Below, piece by piece: positions 16,560-28,605 of a DNA stretch of 35,416 bases (positions are counted from its first letter, which is position 1; every line of letters starts with the position of its first letter). The stretch covers positions 1 to 35,416 of the forward strand of contig JAGDCN010000079.1 of assembly GCA_017958525.1 (NCBI GenBank), given 5' to 3'. A program made the translations under genes and the position numbers. Under the pieces are notes generated by a model that saw only the letters and a list, made by a program, of their open reading frames with translations, was not told the origin of the DNA and searched no databases. This stretch comes from Bacteroidales bacterium. GTDB taxonomy: Bacteria; Bacteroidota; Bacteroidia; Bacteroidales; P3.

Positions 16560-17615
16560 TCAGAAGCCTACGTTGAGGTCTTTTAGGGAGCGGATGTAGT
16601 TGCTGATAGACGAGCCTGGTGTGCGGACTTTAAATGAAATATGGTGGCGCCGGGCTGCAAAAACGCCAAGGCCTCCATTGATGTTGGTATAGGTGAATGG
16701 CTCCTGATTGAGCAAACCACCAGGGTTGCTTGCGTAGATATATGCCGCCAAGTCCTCGGTACAGCAGTTGATGTAAACCTGGACTGTGTCGATGATGTTT
16801 TTATTGCAGACGGTATCGACAATAGAACTCCTGATGGTCGAGAGGAAGTAGTTTTGCTCCAATTTGGTTGTGAGGAACGGGTCGCGCATATTGCTCTTGA
16901 CAGTGTTGCAGGGTATGTCGATAAAGTGCGGCGTGATGGTGGTGTCGGGCGGTGTGACAGAGGTGTTGATGATAAAATCACGGTAGAAAAAGCGCACAAC
17001 AGGCTGGTACTGACGAGCATTGGTAATAGCCGACCAGGTAATCTCGCAGGTTTTGTTCCCGGCAGAGCCAGCAAACTGGAAAAGTGTGACGTTGTTGGGC
17101 TTGACAAGATCCATATCACCATATATAAGCGATGTCTCGGAACTTGCTATGGTTTCGCCTGTGCTGTTCTTGACCACTACCAGGCGGTAGATGCAGGTGC
17201 TGTCAAGCATACCGGCCGTTGCACAGGCATAGATCGGCTGGACGGTGTTGTAAAAACGTCCATCATCTTTGTTTACGAACTCGGTATAATCCATATTATA
17301 TACCCGTCGCGGTGCATTTCCGGCACGGTTGACGACACCTTCCGACGAGGTCCAGGTGTCCCACTCTTCGAGGGTGACAGTAAGAGCATCGGCGGGGTAA
17401 TAGATGGAGTCGGCGATGGACGAATAACGGTACTGGTTACCCTCGCCAAGAAAACAGCGCTGAACACGGACATAGGTTGTGTCGTCGTCCTGGTCGAGCA
17501 GGCAATAGACAACGGGTGTCTCACGCCATTCTGCGTTGGGCGAGAATTCGACTTCACAGGAAACGAACAGTATCAGGCAACAAAAAGCGGCGAGAGTATA
17601 TGCAAAAAATTTCAT
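16560..17615 (-). CDS. DUF4249 family lipoprotein
   Basis: 351 residues with a lipoprotein signal (MKFFAYTLAAFCCLILFVSC, Cys20 as lipid anchor). The pattern fits the Bacteroidetes DUF4249 family: EWRETPVVYCLLDQDDDTTYVRVQRCFLGEG near the N-terminus, a beta-sandwich middle part with YRLVVVKNSTGETIASSE, and the NINGGLGVFAARRH motif close to the C-terminus. Family members are usually encoded beside TonB-dependent receptors and are thought to sit at the outer membrane; no such receptor is in this window. It is 15 bp behind the GH2 gene and 26 bp before the TIR gene, which suggests one transcript. The 530-codon antisense frame is a shadow. Confidence 0.85.
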   Translation of the reverse strand: MKFFAYTLAAFCCLILFVSCEVEFSPNAEWRETPVVYCLLDQDDDTTYVRVQRCFLGEGNQYRYSSIADSIYYPADALTVTLEEWDTWTSSEGVVNRAGNAPRRVYNMDYTEFVNKDDGRFYNTVQPIYACATAGMLDSTCIYRLVVVKNSTGETIASSETSLIYGDMDLVKPNNVTLFQFAGSAGNKTCEITWSAITNARQYQPVVRFFYRDFIINTSVTPPDTTITPHFIDIPCNTVKSNMRDPFLTTKLEQNYFLSTIRSSIVDTVCNKNIIDTVQVYINCCTEDLAAYIYASNPGGLLNQEPFTYTNINGGLGVFAARRHHISFKVRTPGSSISNYIRSLKDLNVGF

Positions 17616-17630
17616 TTAAGCTATTATCGA

Positions 17631-21524
<3,894 letters not shown>

Positions 21525-22136
21525 TTAGAAATTAACTCCCAAACCGAATTTTACGTTGTGGTACAACTCCGGCAGGCGGGTGGCGGCGACACTGTTGAAA
21601 CCGCGCTCAACGCTGTTGTTCTGTATCAGCTGGTAGCCAGCATAAATGTTGAGGCCAAATCTCTGTTTGATAGCAAAACGGGCGCCTATGGAGAAGCCAG
21701 CTGTGATGCCGCCTTCTTCTATACGGGTGTAATTAACCGCGGCGTTCTTCGAACCGAATGGGATACTATAGCCCAGTTGCATCACAGTGAATGGTGTTAT
21801 GCGACTGCGCAGGAAATGGCTGCGGAACTCTACAAAAACAGGTATCTGCGAAAACGAGCCGTTGGCGTCGTTGAGGTAAGAGAAGCCAATGCCCACGGCC
21901 GACTCCTTGCGCCACTGCCATCCAGCAACAGCAGTAATGCCGTTAAGCATATACTCGTCAAGATATTCGCCGTGAACCTTGTTGAGGTTCATCATAAATG
22001 TATAGTCTATAACGCTATAGAAGCCGTAGTATTTGAACTCAATATGAGGCGGCAGCGACTGTGGTGACGGCACCTTGTTGGCGTGGACTGACAGTCCCAG
22101 CGTTATAAGAGAGAGAAGAAGGATTGTTTTCTTCAT
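21525..22136 (-). CDS. Small outer-membrane beta-barrel protein
   Basis: 203 residues with a signal peptide (MKKTILLLSLITLGLSVHA). Strand-like segments alternate (IEFKYYGFYSVIDYTF, ITAVAGWQWRKESAVGIGFSYL, ITPFTVMQLGYSIPFG, GLNIYAGYQLIQ) and the protein ends in VKFGLGVNF, a typical C-terminal barrel strand with terminal Phe. Probably eight strands. It lies 42 bp before the GH2 gene and just after the terminator that closes the lysine operon, so it is the likely first gene of the barrel / GH2 / DUF4249 / TIR series. A weak TATAATTG (one mismatch to TAnnTTTG) at about 22183-22190 could drive it. Specific function is not readable. Confidence 0.78.
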   Translation of the reverse strand: MKKTILLLSLITLGLSVHANKVPSPQSLPPHIEFKYYGFYSVIDYTFMMNLNKVHGEYLDEYMLNGITAVAGWQWRKESAVGIGFSYLNDANGSFSQIPVFVEFRSHFLRSRITPFTVMQLGYSIPFGSKNAAVNYTRIEEGGITAGFSIGARFAIKQRFGLNIYAGYQLIQNNSVERGFNSVAATRLPELYHNVKFGLGVNF

Positions 22137-22154
22137 TTCATTGTTTTTTGGAAA

Positions 22155-22182
22155 GGGATGAGAGAGCTGGCTCTCTCATCCC
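22155..22182 (-). terminator. Hairpin after the CoA-transferase gene
   Basis: Perfect 12-bp stem GGGATGAGAGAG / CTCTCTCATCCC with a 4-nt loop. It is only weakly followed by T (TTTCC) on the minus strand but sits exactly between the CoA-transferase stop (22197) and the barrel start (22136). Confidence 0.7.
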
Positions 22183-22196
22183 AATTATATATTCAT

Positions 22197-22853
22197 TTAC
22201 TTGATCTCCTTGAGGTTGGGAGATATGATAAGTGTAGCCTCAGTGGCAGCCTGCACGTCGGCAACGCTGAACTCGGGGTTGATCTCAGTGAGAACGATGC
22301 CTTCGGGTGTAATTTCCATCACGCCCATTTCGGTGATAATCATATTCACCTGACCTTTGGCGGTGAGGGGCAGCGTGCATTTCTTCAAAATCTTGGGGTT
22401 GCCCTTGGCGGTGTGTTCCATAGCCAGGATAACCTTCTTGGCACCGACGAGGAGGTCCATAGCACCACCCATACCGGGGGTTTTCTTGCCAGGAATCATC
22501 CAATTGGCCAAGTCGCCCTTTTCATCGACCTGCATAGCACCAAGCACGGACACATCAACGTGACCACCGCGGATGATGCCGAACGAAGTGGCGCTGTCGA
22601 ATGTGCTTGCGCCCTCGACTGCGGTGATGAATCCGCCGCCGGCATTGATCATCCAAGGATCTTCGGTACCCTCGGCGGGTGTGGGACCCATTCCAATCAT
22701 ACCATTCTCTGATTGGAGGATGACATTGACGCCTTCAGGCAGATAGTTGGGAATCAAGGTCGGCAGACCGATACCGAGATTGACTACGTCGCCATCGTGA
22801 AGCTCCTGAGCTGCACGACGAGCAATAAAAGTTCTAATTTCGTTCTTGTCCAT
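22197..22853 (-). CDS. atoA: Acyl-CoA:acetoacetate-type CoA-transferase, subunit B
   Basis: 218 residues, typical for the beta subunit. The SENGMIGMGP motif carries the catalytic glutamate (Glu49) that forms the CoA thioester; GGAMDLLVGAKKVILAMEH and GVMEIT are also family landmarks. With a subunit A it would move CoA between acetoacetate and butyrate or acetate. Downstream of kamD-kamE it fits the end of lysine fermentation, where acetoacetate is activated. No subunit A gene lies next to it on either side in this window, so the partner must be elsewhere. It could also be a 3-oxoacid CoA-transferase (scoB-like); substrate cannot be told from sequence. Confidence 0.9.
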   Translation of the reverse strand: MDKNEIRTFIARRAAQELHDGDVVNLGIGLPTLIPNYLPEGVNVILQSENGMIGMGPTPAEGTEDPWMINAGGGFITAVEGASTFDSATSFGIIRGGHVDVSVLGAMQVDEKGDLANWMIPGKKTPGMGGAMDLLVGAKKVILAMEHTAKGNPKILKKCTLPLTAKGQVNMIITEMGVMEITPEGIVLTEINPEFSVADVQAATEATLIISPNLKEIK

Positions 22854-22866
22854 TTTATTATTTTTT

Positions 22867-22906
22867 AATGTTTTATTGTTTCAACGTTTTACTGTTTGAT
22901 TGTTTA
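22867..22906. repeat. Five 8-bp units (AnnGTTTn) in the kamE-atoA spacer
   Basis: AATGTTTT, ATTGTTTC, AACGTTTT, ACTGTTTG, ATTGTTTA in a row, filling most of the 74-bp spacer. Possibly a translation-related spacer repeat; function unknown. Confidence 0.65.
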
Positions 22907-22927
22907 AAACATTCAAGCAATACGATA

Positions 22928-23716
22928 TCACTTCATTCCTCGCTTCACCATTTCCTGGGCGATGAAGGAAGCCTCGTCGTCAGCGTAGGTGTTGGGGCCG
23001 AAACCTGCATCATAGCCCAGTTCTTTCGCTAGTTCGTGGCTGATGCGGGGACCACCGCAGATGAGAATAATCTTATCGCGAAGGCCCTCGGCTTCAAGCA
23101 TTTCGACCAACTCGGTAAGGTTCTTAATATGGATATCCTTCTGCGTCACGGTTTGGCTGACAATCAGTGCGTCAGCGTGCAGTTCAATACCTTTGGCAAT
23201 AAATTCCTCATTGGGAACCTGGCTGCCGAGATTGTAGGCGTCGATCATATCATAGCGTTCCAAACCGTAGTGACCGGCATAGCCCTTCATATTCATAATA
23301 GCGTCAATACCAACGGTATGGGCGTCGGTACCCGTCGAAGCTCCGACAATGACAATCTTGCGACCGATATGCTCGCGGATATAATCATCACACTCGTGCA
23401 TATCCATCGTGGTCGATTCTACCTTGGGCACGTGAATGGTCGAATAATCAACTGTATGCGTACAACTACCATAGCAGTTAAAGAAAGTGAAACCCTTGGT
23501 CAGCTCCTTGCTAAAGACAACCAGCGGATTCTCGAAACCCATCTTTTTCATCAGCTGTTTGGCAGCTTCCTCGGCTTCAGCGCCAGCAGGCACAGGGAGG
23601 GTAAAACTAAGTTGCGTTTTGCCGTCATTCATTGTATCACCATACGGCTTTATCTTGGTGAGGTCTAGGGTTTTGTCATAATCCTTAGCCTCCATTGAAT
23701 ACAAACCTTCACTCAT
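22928..23716 (-). CDS. kamE: Lysine 5,6-aminomutase beta subunit (B12/PLP-binding)
   Basis: 262 residues, standard length. The B12-binding motif is DAHTVG with His133, and Lys144 in MNMKGYAGHYGLE occupies the position of the PLP Schiff-base lysine; both numbers coincide with the characterised clostridial enzyme (His133-beta, Lys144-beta). Later B12 contacts SQTVTQKD and LICGGPRISHELAKELG are present. With KamD it shifts the epsilon-amino group of lysine or beta-lysine to carbon 5 using adenosylcobalamin and PLP. This is a committed step of lysine fermentation to acetate and butyrate. It follows kamD after 51 bp. Confidence 0.95.
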   Translation of the reverse strand: MSEGLYSMEAKDYDKTLDLTKIKPYGDTMNDGKTQLSFTLPVPAGAEAEEAAKQLMKKMGFENPLVVFSKELTKGFTFFNCYGSCTHTVDYSTIHVPKVESTTMDMHECDDYIREHIGRKIVIVGASTGTDAHTVGIDAIMNMKGYAGHYGLERYDMIDAYNLGSQVPNEEFIAKGIELHADALIVSQTVTQKDIHIKNLTELVEMLEAEGLRDKIILICGGPRISHELAKELGYDAGFGPNTYADDEASFIAQEMVKRGMK

Positions 23717-23720
23717 ATTT

Positions 23721-23752
23721 TTGATTAATTGATTGTGTTAATGATTGATTGT
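23721..23752. repeat. Imperfect 8-bp repeats in the kamD-kamE spacer
   Basis: TTGATTAA, TTGATTGT, GTTAATGA, TTGATTGT: four 8-bp units filling most of the 51-bp spacer. They are similar in style to the repeats in the next spacer. Confidence 0.6.
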
Positions 23753-23767
23753 TTAATTTTCAAGCAC

Positions 23768-25324
23768 TTATTTTTTGCCCTTCATTAAATCCACGAATGG
23801 GTTAAAATACTTGTCGGCCTTCAGTGTAACGCCATCAAGACCCTTTCCACCGTTCTTCGGACGCTTCACATTGGCGAAAATACCCTTTTCAAGTGCTGTA
23901 AAGAGGCCTTCGCGTTCCATATTTTCAAGCAAAGCGGTGGCGTTGTCGAGCACCTCTTTGGCGCGGGTGCGGATTATACCACCCTCCTTGAACTCGACCT
24001 CTTCGCCGATATCCTTCATATTGTTGAAGATATACTTGGCGTTCTCGATACTCAGATAACGGTCGCTCATAAAGGGCGTATGGATAGCTTCAGTGGGCAT
24101 ACCCAGCAGTTGCAGACCCTGGTGAGTCCACTGGCCTATGATGTTGAAGAGGGCATCCTGAATGTGTCCACGGAAAATATTGCCGGTCATAAACTTCGTA
24201 GGAGGCATATATTTCAAAGGAGCTTTGGGGAAGATTTCGCGAATCATCTGAGCCTGTGCCAACTCATAGAGGAAACCGTTTTCAAGCATCGGGTCCATCT
24301 CAAAAGCGTGACCCAAACCCTGCTGCTCTTCGGGAAGTCCTGCAAGAAGCGCCAGCTGCTCGTTGATGAAGTCGGAGGCCAGCACGGTGTGAGCCTCTTC
24401 ATAGGCATCGGCGGTGGTCAAATAGTTGTCTTCGCCGGTATTGATGATAACACCTGCAAAACCATTGATGATGCGCGAGAAATACTGGTCTATCAACGTA
24501 CGTTGCATATTGATGTCGCGGAAAAGGATTCCGTAGAGGGCGTCGTTAAGCATAACATCAAGACCTTCGAGTGCACCCATTGCAGCGATTTCGGGCATAC
24601 AGAGTCCCGAGCAGTAGTTGCATAGGCGGATGTAGCGGCCAACCTCCTCCCCTACCTCGTCGAGAGCTTTGCGCATAATGCGGAAGTTCTCCTGCGTGGC
24701 AAAGGTACCGCCAAATCCCTCGGTGGTAGCACCGTAGGGCACATAGTCCAGAAGGCTCTGACCTGTGGTACGGATAACAGCAATGATATCGGCACCTTGG
24801 CGGGCACCAGCCTGAGCCTGAACAACATCCTCATAGATATTGCCTGTGGCGACGATGATGTAAAGATAGGGCTTCGTTCCTTCACCTATGGTGTTGATGT
24901 AGTTCTCGCGACGCAGGCGATTATTGCGGATGCGAGTGATGTTTTCATCGACATACGGCTGGATTGCCTTTGCGGTGTCAGCCACCGGATGCATCGGCAG
25001 TTGAGTGATGTCAAGTTTGCCCGCCACAATAGCATCGGCAATCTGTTGAGGTGTTTTGCCTGTTTCAATGATGGCATTGCCTAAAAAGTAGGCTACGCCT
25101 TGTCCTAACAGACCTTTTGACTTCAACTCATCGACAACGACATTGGGCAATGGGACTTCATTTTCATCAATACCGTCGATACCCAGCAGTCGGCAGATTG
25201 TGCGTTCTACTGCAACAGTGGTATAATTGCCCACAAAATCCTGAACTTGGTCAGCAATGCGGCGAGCCACACTTCTAGCGTGTTCCACTTTCTCAAAATC
25301 GAGACCTATTTTACTCTTTTGCAT
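23768..25324 (-). CDS. kamD: Lysine 5,6-aminomutase alpha subunit
   Basis: 518 residues, family-typical. Characteristic segments include QLPMHPVADTAKAIQPYVDENI, YIIVATGNIYEDVVQAQAGARQGAD, VPYGATTEGFGGTFATQENF, and CNYCSGLCMPEIAAMGALEGLD. The subunit forms the TIM barrel that binds the adenosyl part of B12 and closes over the PLP of KamE. It is first in the three-gene unit kamD-kamE-atoA. The other lysine-fermentation genes (kamA, kdd, kce, kal, and CoA-transferase A) are not in this window. A TAACTTTG -7 element lies ~100 bp upstream. Confidence 0.95.
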   Translation of the reverse strand: MQKSKIGLDFEKVEHARSVARRIADQVQDFVGNYTTVAVERTICRLLGIDGIDENEVPLPNVVVDELKSKGLLGQGVAYFLGNAIIETGKTPQQIADAIVAGKLDITQLPMHPVADTAKAIQPYVDENITRIRNNRLRRENYINTIGEGTKPYLYIIVATGNIYEDVVQAQAGARQGADIIAVIRTTGQSLLDYVPYGATTEGFGGTFATQENFRIMRKALDEVGEEVGRYIRLCNYCSGLCMPEIAAMGALEGLDVMLNDALYGILFRDINMQRTLIDQYFSRIINGFAGVIINTGEDNYLTTADAYEEAHTVLASDFINEQLALLAGLPEEQQGLGHAFEMDPMLENGFLYELAQAQMIREIFPKAPLKYMPPTKFMTGNIFRGHIQDALFNIIGQWTHQGLQLLGMPTEAIHTPFMSDRYLSIENAKYIFNNMKDIGEEVEFKEGGIIRTRAKEVLDNATALLENMEREGLFTALEKGIFANVKRPKNGGKGLDGVTLKADKYFNPFVDLMKGKK

Positions 25325-25420
25325 AAATTAATATTATATCAGTATTGTTTTTATTGTCAATAAATTAACCCAATTACACCGACTTCGTGACAAGCCGTTG
25401 TAACTATTTGAAACAACTTG

Positions 25421-25428
25421 CAAAGTTA
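25421..25428 (-). promoter_or_regulatory. Possible -7 element for kamD operon
   Basis: Minus-strand TAACTTTG matches TAnnTTTG. There is no clear TTTG at the expected spacing, only an AT-rich run. The implied leader is about 90 nt. Confidence 0.4.
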
Positions 25429-25449
25429 ATGATTTAATTTGAAAAAACA

Positions 25450-25494
25450 GGCTCTTTTTAAATAATTTTTATAATAATATTTCCAAAAAGAGCC
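25450..25494 (-). terminator. Hairpin downstream of GH25 gene
   Basis: Perfect 10-bp arms GGCTCTTTTT / AAAAAGAGCC with a 25-nt AT-rich loop, ~40 bp past the GH25 stop. The long loop makes it atypical; it could act in both directions. Confidence 0.55.
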
Positions 25495-25532
25495 AACCTG
25501 CTCATTATCAAACCATACAAAACAGCATCTTG

Positions 25533-26312
25533 CTACTTTGTACTGCTCTTGGATGTCTGTGTGGATTTCCCCGTCGGTTTATTCGCATTTGCTGCAGGTT
25601 GGGGTGTTTTTTCATCCTTTACCGTTTTGTTTGTTGCCGTCGTATCTTGCGACGCTTGAGCTGCTGCCGTTTTCTTCTTGATCTTGATGGTTTCGACATC
25701 GTATTTCTTGTGGAACTTCGAGAAATCGACAAAGCCTGCTATACCTTTCAACTTGCCCCGCTGGGTGTATTGCCACAAAGTGTAGGCCATCGAGGGCTCG
25801 CGCTTGTAATTGGCTATAAAATAGTGGTATTTCTTGTATTTCTTGATATCGAAATGGGTCTTGTAGAGCTTCTCGCTGGTGTAGATCATCGGCTTGGCAC
25901 CATATTCTTTCTCCATAAGTTCCAGCAGCTTATCTACACGGGCCATATATAGTTTATTACAATGATTGGCTTCTATATCAAGCACAGGCACAAGGTCCTG
26001 CTTGGTTTTACCCACGGTCTTCTTAAAATTAGCAAATTGCTGGTAGGCTGTCGTACGGCTACTATATACGTGGTAGCTGCCTACAAGAAGCCCTGCTTCA
26101 CGAGCCTTTTTGACGTTGTATTTGTACATCGGGTCGGAAATGCTGGCACCCTCGGTGGCTTTTACATAGACAAACTCAACTTTGGAATTATTGGCCACAC
26201 GCTTCCAGTTGATACTGTCCTGAAAACGAGAAACATCTATTCCCTTTTGCGCGCTGGCGGCCAAGGGGAATAGAACAAGCAGAACAACTATAACAAGCGC
26301 AAATCTTCTCAT
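25533..26312 (-). CDS. Secreted GH25 lysozyme-like muramidase
   Basis: 259 residues from ATG 26312 (MRRFALVIVVLLVLFPLAASAQ signal peptide); the GTG nine bases upstream is less likely. GH25 landmarks: KGIDVSRFQ (Asp26), KATEG, GSYHVYSS, and the catalytic DIE pair (Asp112, Glu114) in VLDIEANH; then PMIYTS and LWQYTQRGKLKGIAGFVDFSKF. It cleaves MurNAc-GlcNAc bonds in peptidoglycan in the periplasm. The last ~55 residues are a Lys/Thr/Ser/Pro-rich low-complexity tail. It is flanked by its own terminators on both sides, so it is probably monocistronic. Confidence 0.92.
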   Translation of the reverse strand: MRRFALVIVVLLVLFPLAASAQKGIDVSRFQDSINWKRVANNSKVEFVYVKATEGASISDPMYKYNVKKAREAGLLVGSYHVYSSRTTAYQQFANFKKTVGKTKQDLVPVLDIEANHCNKLYMARVDKLLELMEKEYGAKPMIYTSEKLYKTHFDIKKYKKYHYFIANYKREPSMAYTLWQYTQRGKLKGIAGFVDFSKFHKKYDVETIKIKKKTAAAQASQDTTATNKTVKDEKTPQPAANANKPTGKSTQTSKSSTK

Positions 26313-26330
26313 AATTTGCACATAATTACG

Positions 26331-26368
26331 AAAAAAGACGTCCTTTATTGTATCAGGACGTCTTTTTT
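26331..26368. terminator. Bidirectional-type intrinsic terminator after rng
   Basis: Perfect 14-bp stem AAAAAAGACGTCCT / AGGACGTCTTTTTT with a 10-nt loop, with A and T tracts on the two sides. It ends rng (stop 26398) just before the GH25 start. Confidence 0.9.
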
Positions 26369-26397
26369 AATGTTTTTGCCAGAAAATAATATCGAAA

Positions 26398-27948
26398 TCA
26401 CATTGAAATCTCTTCACCAGAAGCATCCAAGAATTTGTATTCCAACAAGCTAAAACTTTCCATCGGGTTGATTTTCAGGTGCACGCCATATTTGCGCTGC
26501 CATTGACGGCGCATTGATTTAAAGCCCTTGGTGAGATAGGCCTGGATGTAAGGGTGCGTGAGGATTGTGAGTTTGCGTTCGCTCTGCGACATCTCAAGGT
26601 AGCGCAGATTCGACTCGATATCATCAACCACGGTAAGACTGGACTTAATAGTGCCGGTCCCCTCGCAGAAAGGACATTTTTCCTGCACATCGACTTCTAT
26701 TGCCGGACGGACACGGTGACGAGTTATCTGCATCAAGCCAAACTTGCTGAGTGGCAAGATTGTATGACGCGCCTTGTCCTTTTTCATCTCGGCGGTCATC
26801 ACTTCGTACAGTTCGCGACGGTGTTCCGCTTTCTGCATATCCACGAAATCGACAATGACGATGCCACCCATATCGCGCAACCTTAGCTGGCGGGCAATTT
26901 CCTTGGCAGATTCAATATTCACCTGCAGTGCGGTATCCTCCTGACCGGTTCCGGCCTTGATATGGTTGCCGCTGTTCACGTCGATAACGTGCATAGCCTC
27001 AGTATGCTCCACATAGAGATAAATGCCTGATCGTATGGTTACTATCTTGCCGAAAGCACGACGTATGTCTCTCTGGACACCAAACTGTTCGAAGATAGGG
27101 GTTGTCATTTTGTAGTGCTTGACGATATCGACCTTGTCAGGAGCAATAGACTGGAGATAGGTGCGCATCTCGTTGCACACATCCTCGTTGTCGCAATAGA
27201 TGGTATTGAAATCGTCGTTAAGCACATCGCGCAGCAGCACAGAAGCCACACCCAATTCAGATTCAATCGTTTGTGGTCCGGTAACCTTTTTGAGCTTGAT
27301 GGTCATCCGCTCCCATTTCTCCATCAACATCCTCAAATCGCTGTCCAAATCAGCTACCGATTTGCCTTCCGCGACGGTGCGCACTATGAGTCCAAAGTTT
27401 TCGGGACGGATGCTTTGTATCAACCGCCGCAGGCGGCTGCGTTCTTCGTTACCCTTGATTTTCTGCGAGATAGAGACCTGGTTCGAAAACGGAACGAGCA
27501 CCAGATAGCGTCCTGCAAAAGAAATGTCGCCTGAAAGTTTGGGACCTTTTGTCGAGATAGGTTCCTTGTCTATCTGGGCCAGCAGATATTGTCCTACTTT
27601 CAGCGCGTTGGAAAGGTTGCCTGTCTTGCCGAACACCGGCTCGATAGTGAAGTCCTTGAGTGTCCTGACACTCGCGTCGCCGTTCATCGCCAATCGCAGA
27701 TACTTCTCGAACGAATTGTACGACGGTCCGAGGTCGATATAGTGAAGAAAGCCATCCTTCTCGTCGTTGACATCTACAAAAGCGGCATTCAATCCCGGCA
27801 TAATCTTGCGCACCTTGCCCAGCACAATGTCTCCAACGGCGAAACGATTGTTTTTCTTTTCTTTGTGTAGTTCCACCAACTGCTTGTCTTCCAGCAAAGC
27901 AACCTGCACCTCATCGGTGGAAGCAGATATAATTAGTTCTTTTTCCAT
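26398..27948 (-). CDS. rng: Ribonuclease G/E family endoribonuclease
   Basis: 516 residues from ATG 27948 (MEKELIISASTDEVQVALLE); a longer frame to 28011 runs into the upstream terminator and is rejected. The S1 RNA-binding domain spans ~35-125 (GDIVLGKVRKIMPGLNAAFVDV, DGFLHYIDLG). The catalytic core has IHVIDVNSGNH-like metal ligand and GGIVIVDFVDM, and the zinc-link CPFCEGTG is present. The RNase E scaffold domain is absent, as expected for the G type. It matures rRNA and degrades mRNA in the cytoplasm. It is separated from the HU unit by a strong terminator. Confidence 0.94.
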   Translation of the reverse strand: MEKELIISASTDEVQVALLEDKQLVELHKEKKNNRFAVGDIVLGKVRKIMPGLNAAFVDVNDEKDGFLHYIDLGPSYNSFEKYLRLAMNGDASVRTLKDFTIEPVFGKTGNLSNALKVGQYLLAQIDKEPISTKGPKLSGDISFAGRYLVLVPFSNQVSISQKIKGNEERSRLRRLIQSIRPENFGLIVRTVAEGKSVADLDSDLRMLMEKWERMTIKLKKVTGPQTIESELGVASVLLRDVLNDDFNTIYCDNEDVCNEMRTYLQSIAPDKVDIVKHYKMTTPIFEQFGVQRDIRRAFGKIVTIRSGIYLYVEHTEAMHVIDVNSGNHIKAGTGQEDTALQVNIESAKEIARQLRLRDMGGIVIVDFVDMQKAEHRRELYEVMTAEMKKDKARHTILPLSKFGLMQITRHRVRPAIEVDVQEKCPFCEGTGTIKSSLTVVDDIESNLRYLEMSQSERKLTILTHPYIQAYLTKGFKSMRRQWQRKYGVHLKINPMESFSLLEYKFLDASGEEISM

Positions 27949-27991
27949 TAGTGTAGTATAGAATCTTTGTGCAACCGGTCCCGTTTCACAA

Positions 27992-28040
27992 AAAAACAAA
28001 TTACACAACAACCCCTTTCGGCGCTGTGTAATTTGTTTTT
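27992..28040. terminator. Strong intrinsic terminator downstream of the HU / small ribosomal protein unit
   Basis: Perfect 16-bp stem AAAAACAAATTACACA / TGTGTAATTTGTTTTT with a 17-nt loop. A second short hairpin GCCT-AAAA-AGGC at 28071-28082 with a T-rich tail lies just before it. Confidence 0.85.
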
Positions 28041-28082
28041 GGTTTAGTTAGATGTCCTAAAAAAGAAACGGCCTAAAAAGGC

Positions 28083-28172
28083 TTATTTCTTTTTATGTCT
28101 GTTCTTGCGCAGGCGTTTTTTACGCTTGTGCGTTGACATTTTATGTCTCTTGTGTTTTTTACCGTTTGGCAT
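28083..28172 (-). CDS. 29-residue ribosomal protein, AURKAIP1/COX24 (bS22/mS38-like) class
   Basis: A very short gene translating as MPNGKKHKRHKMSTHKRK followed by KRLRKNRHKKK. Half of all residues are Lys, Arg or His. The pattern K-x-H-K-R-x-K-R-x-R-K-x-R-H-K-K matches the AURKAIP1/COX24 domain annotated across Bacteroidetes, related to mitochondrial mS38 and to bS22-type small-subunit proteins. It lies 18 bp behind the HU gene and in front of a terminator. Assignment is by recognition of the basic motif; its short length makes any search weak, but operon position and conservation pattern support it. Confidence 0.82.
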   Translation of the reverse strand: MPNGKKHKRHKMSTHKRKKRLRKNRHKKK

Positions 28173-28190
28173 AATTATTTAATTTTAAAG

Positions 28191-28475
28191 TTATTTCGTA
28201 TTGTTCTTCACATCAACCATAAAGCTCTTGGCGGGCTTGAAAGCCGGGATGTTATGAGCTGGGATTATGACTGTGGTGTTCTTCGAAATGTTGCGGCCTG
28301 TCTTTTCAGCTCTCTTGCGGACAATAAAGCTGCCAAAACCGCGTAAATAAACATTTTCGCCTTCGGTAAGCGAATCCTTAATGACCGTCATAAGTTCTTC
28401 AACGATGGTCATAATGGCAATTTTCTCGATGCCCGTTTTCTGGGCAATTTCATTAACTACTTCAGCTTTAGTCAT
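28191..28475 (-). CDS. HU/IHF family DNA-binding protein
   Basis: 94 residues, usual length. It starts MTKAEVVNEIAQKTGI; the core has VYLRGFGSFIVRKRAEKTGRN followed by the beta arm with the DNA-inserting proline (IPAHNIPAFKPAKSF). Forms dimers that bend DNA in the nucleoid. One of several HU paralogues expected in a Bacteroidetes genome. It is first in a two-gene unit with the 29-residue ribosomal protein. Confidence 0.95.
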   Translation of the reverse strand: MTKAEVVNEIAQKTGIEKIAIMTIVEELMTVIKDSLTEGENVYLRGFGSFIVRKRAEKTGRNISKNTTVIIPAHNIPAFKPAKSFMVDVKNNTK

Positions 28476-28517
28476 TTGTATAATTATTTAATATTTTTTC
28501 ATTAAAAATACAGAGTG

Positions 28518-28525
28518 CAAAATTA
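28518..28525 (-). promoter_or_regulatory. Possible -7 element for HU
   Basis: Minus-strand TAATTTTG, about 43 nt before the HU start. The nearest TTTG is 16 nt upstream, shorter than the usual 19-21, so it is a partial match. Confidence 0.45.
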
Positions 28526-28605
28526 CTATTTTTTTTTATTTCAAAGACATTTTTTGACTTTTTTCTTGAAGCAAAATATACGTCACGAACATAAAACAAT
28601 AATTT

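Noticed and set aside
22867..22906. Considered as a CRISPR remnant
   Set aside because: Units are 8 bp without spacers; no cas genes in the window.
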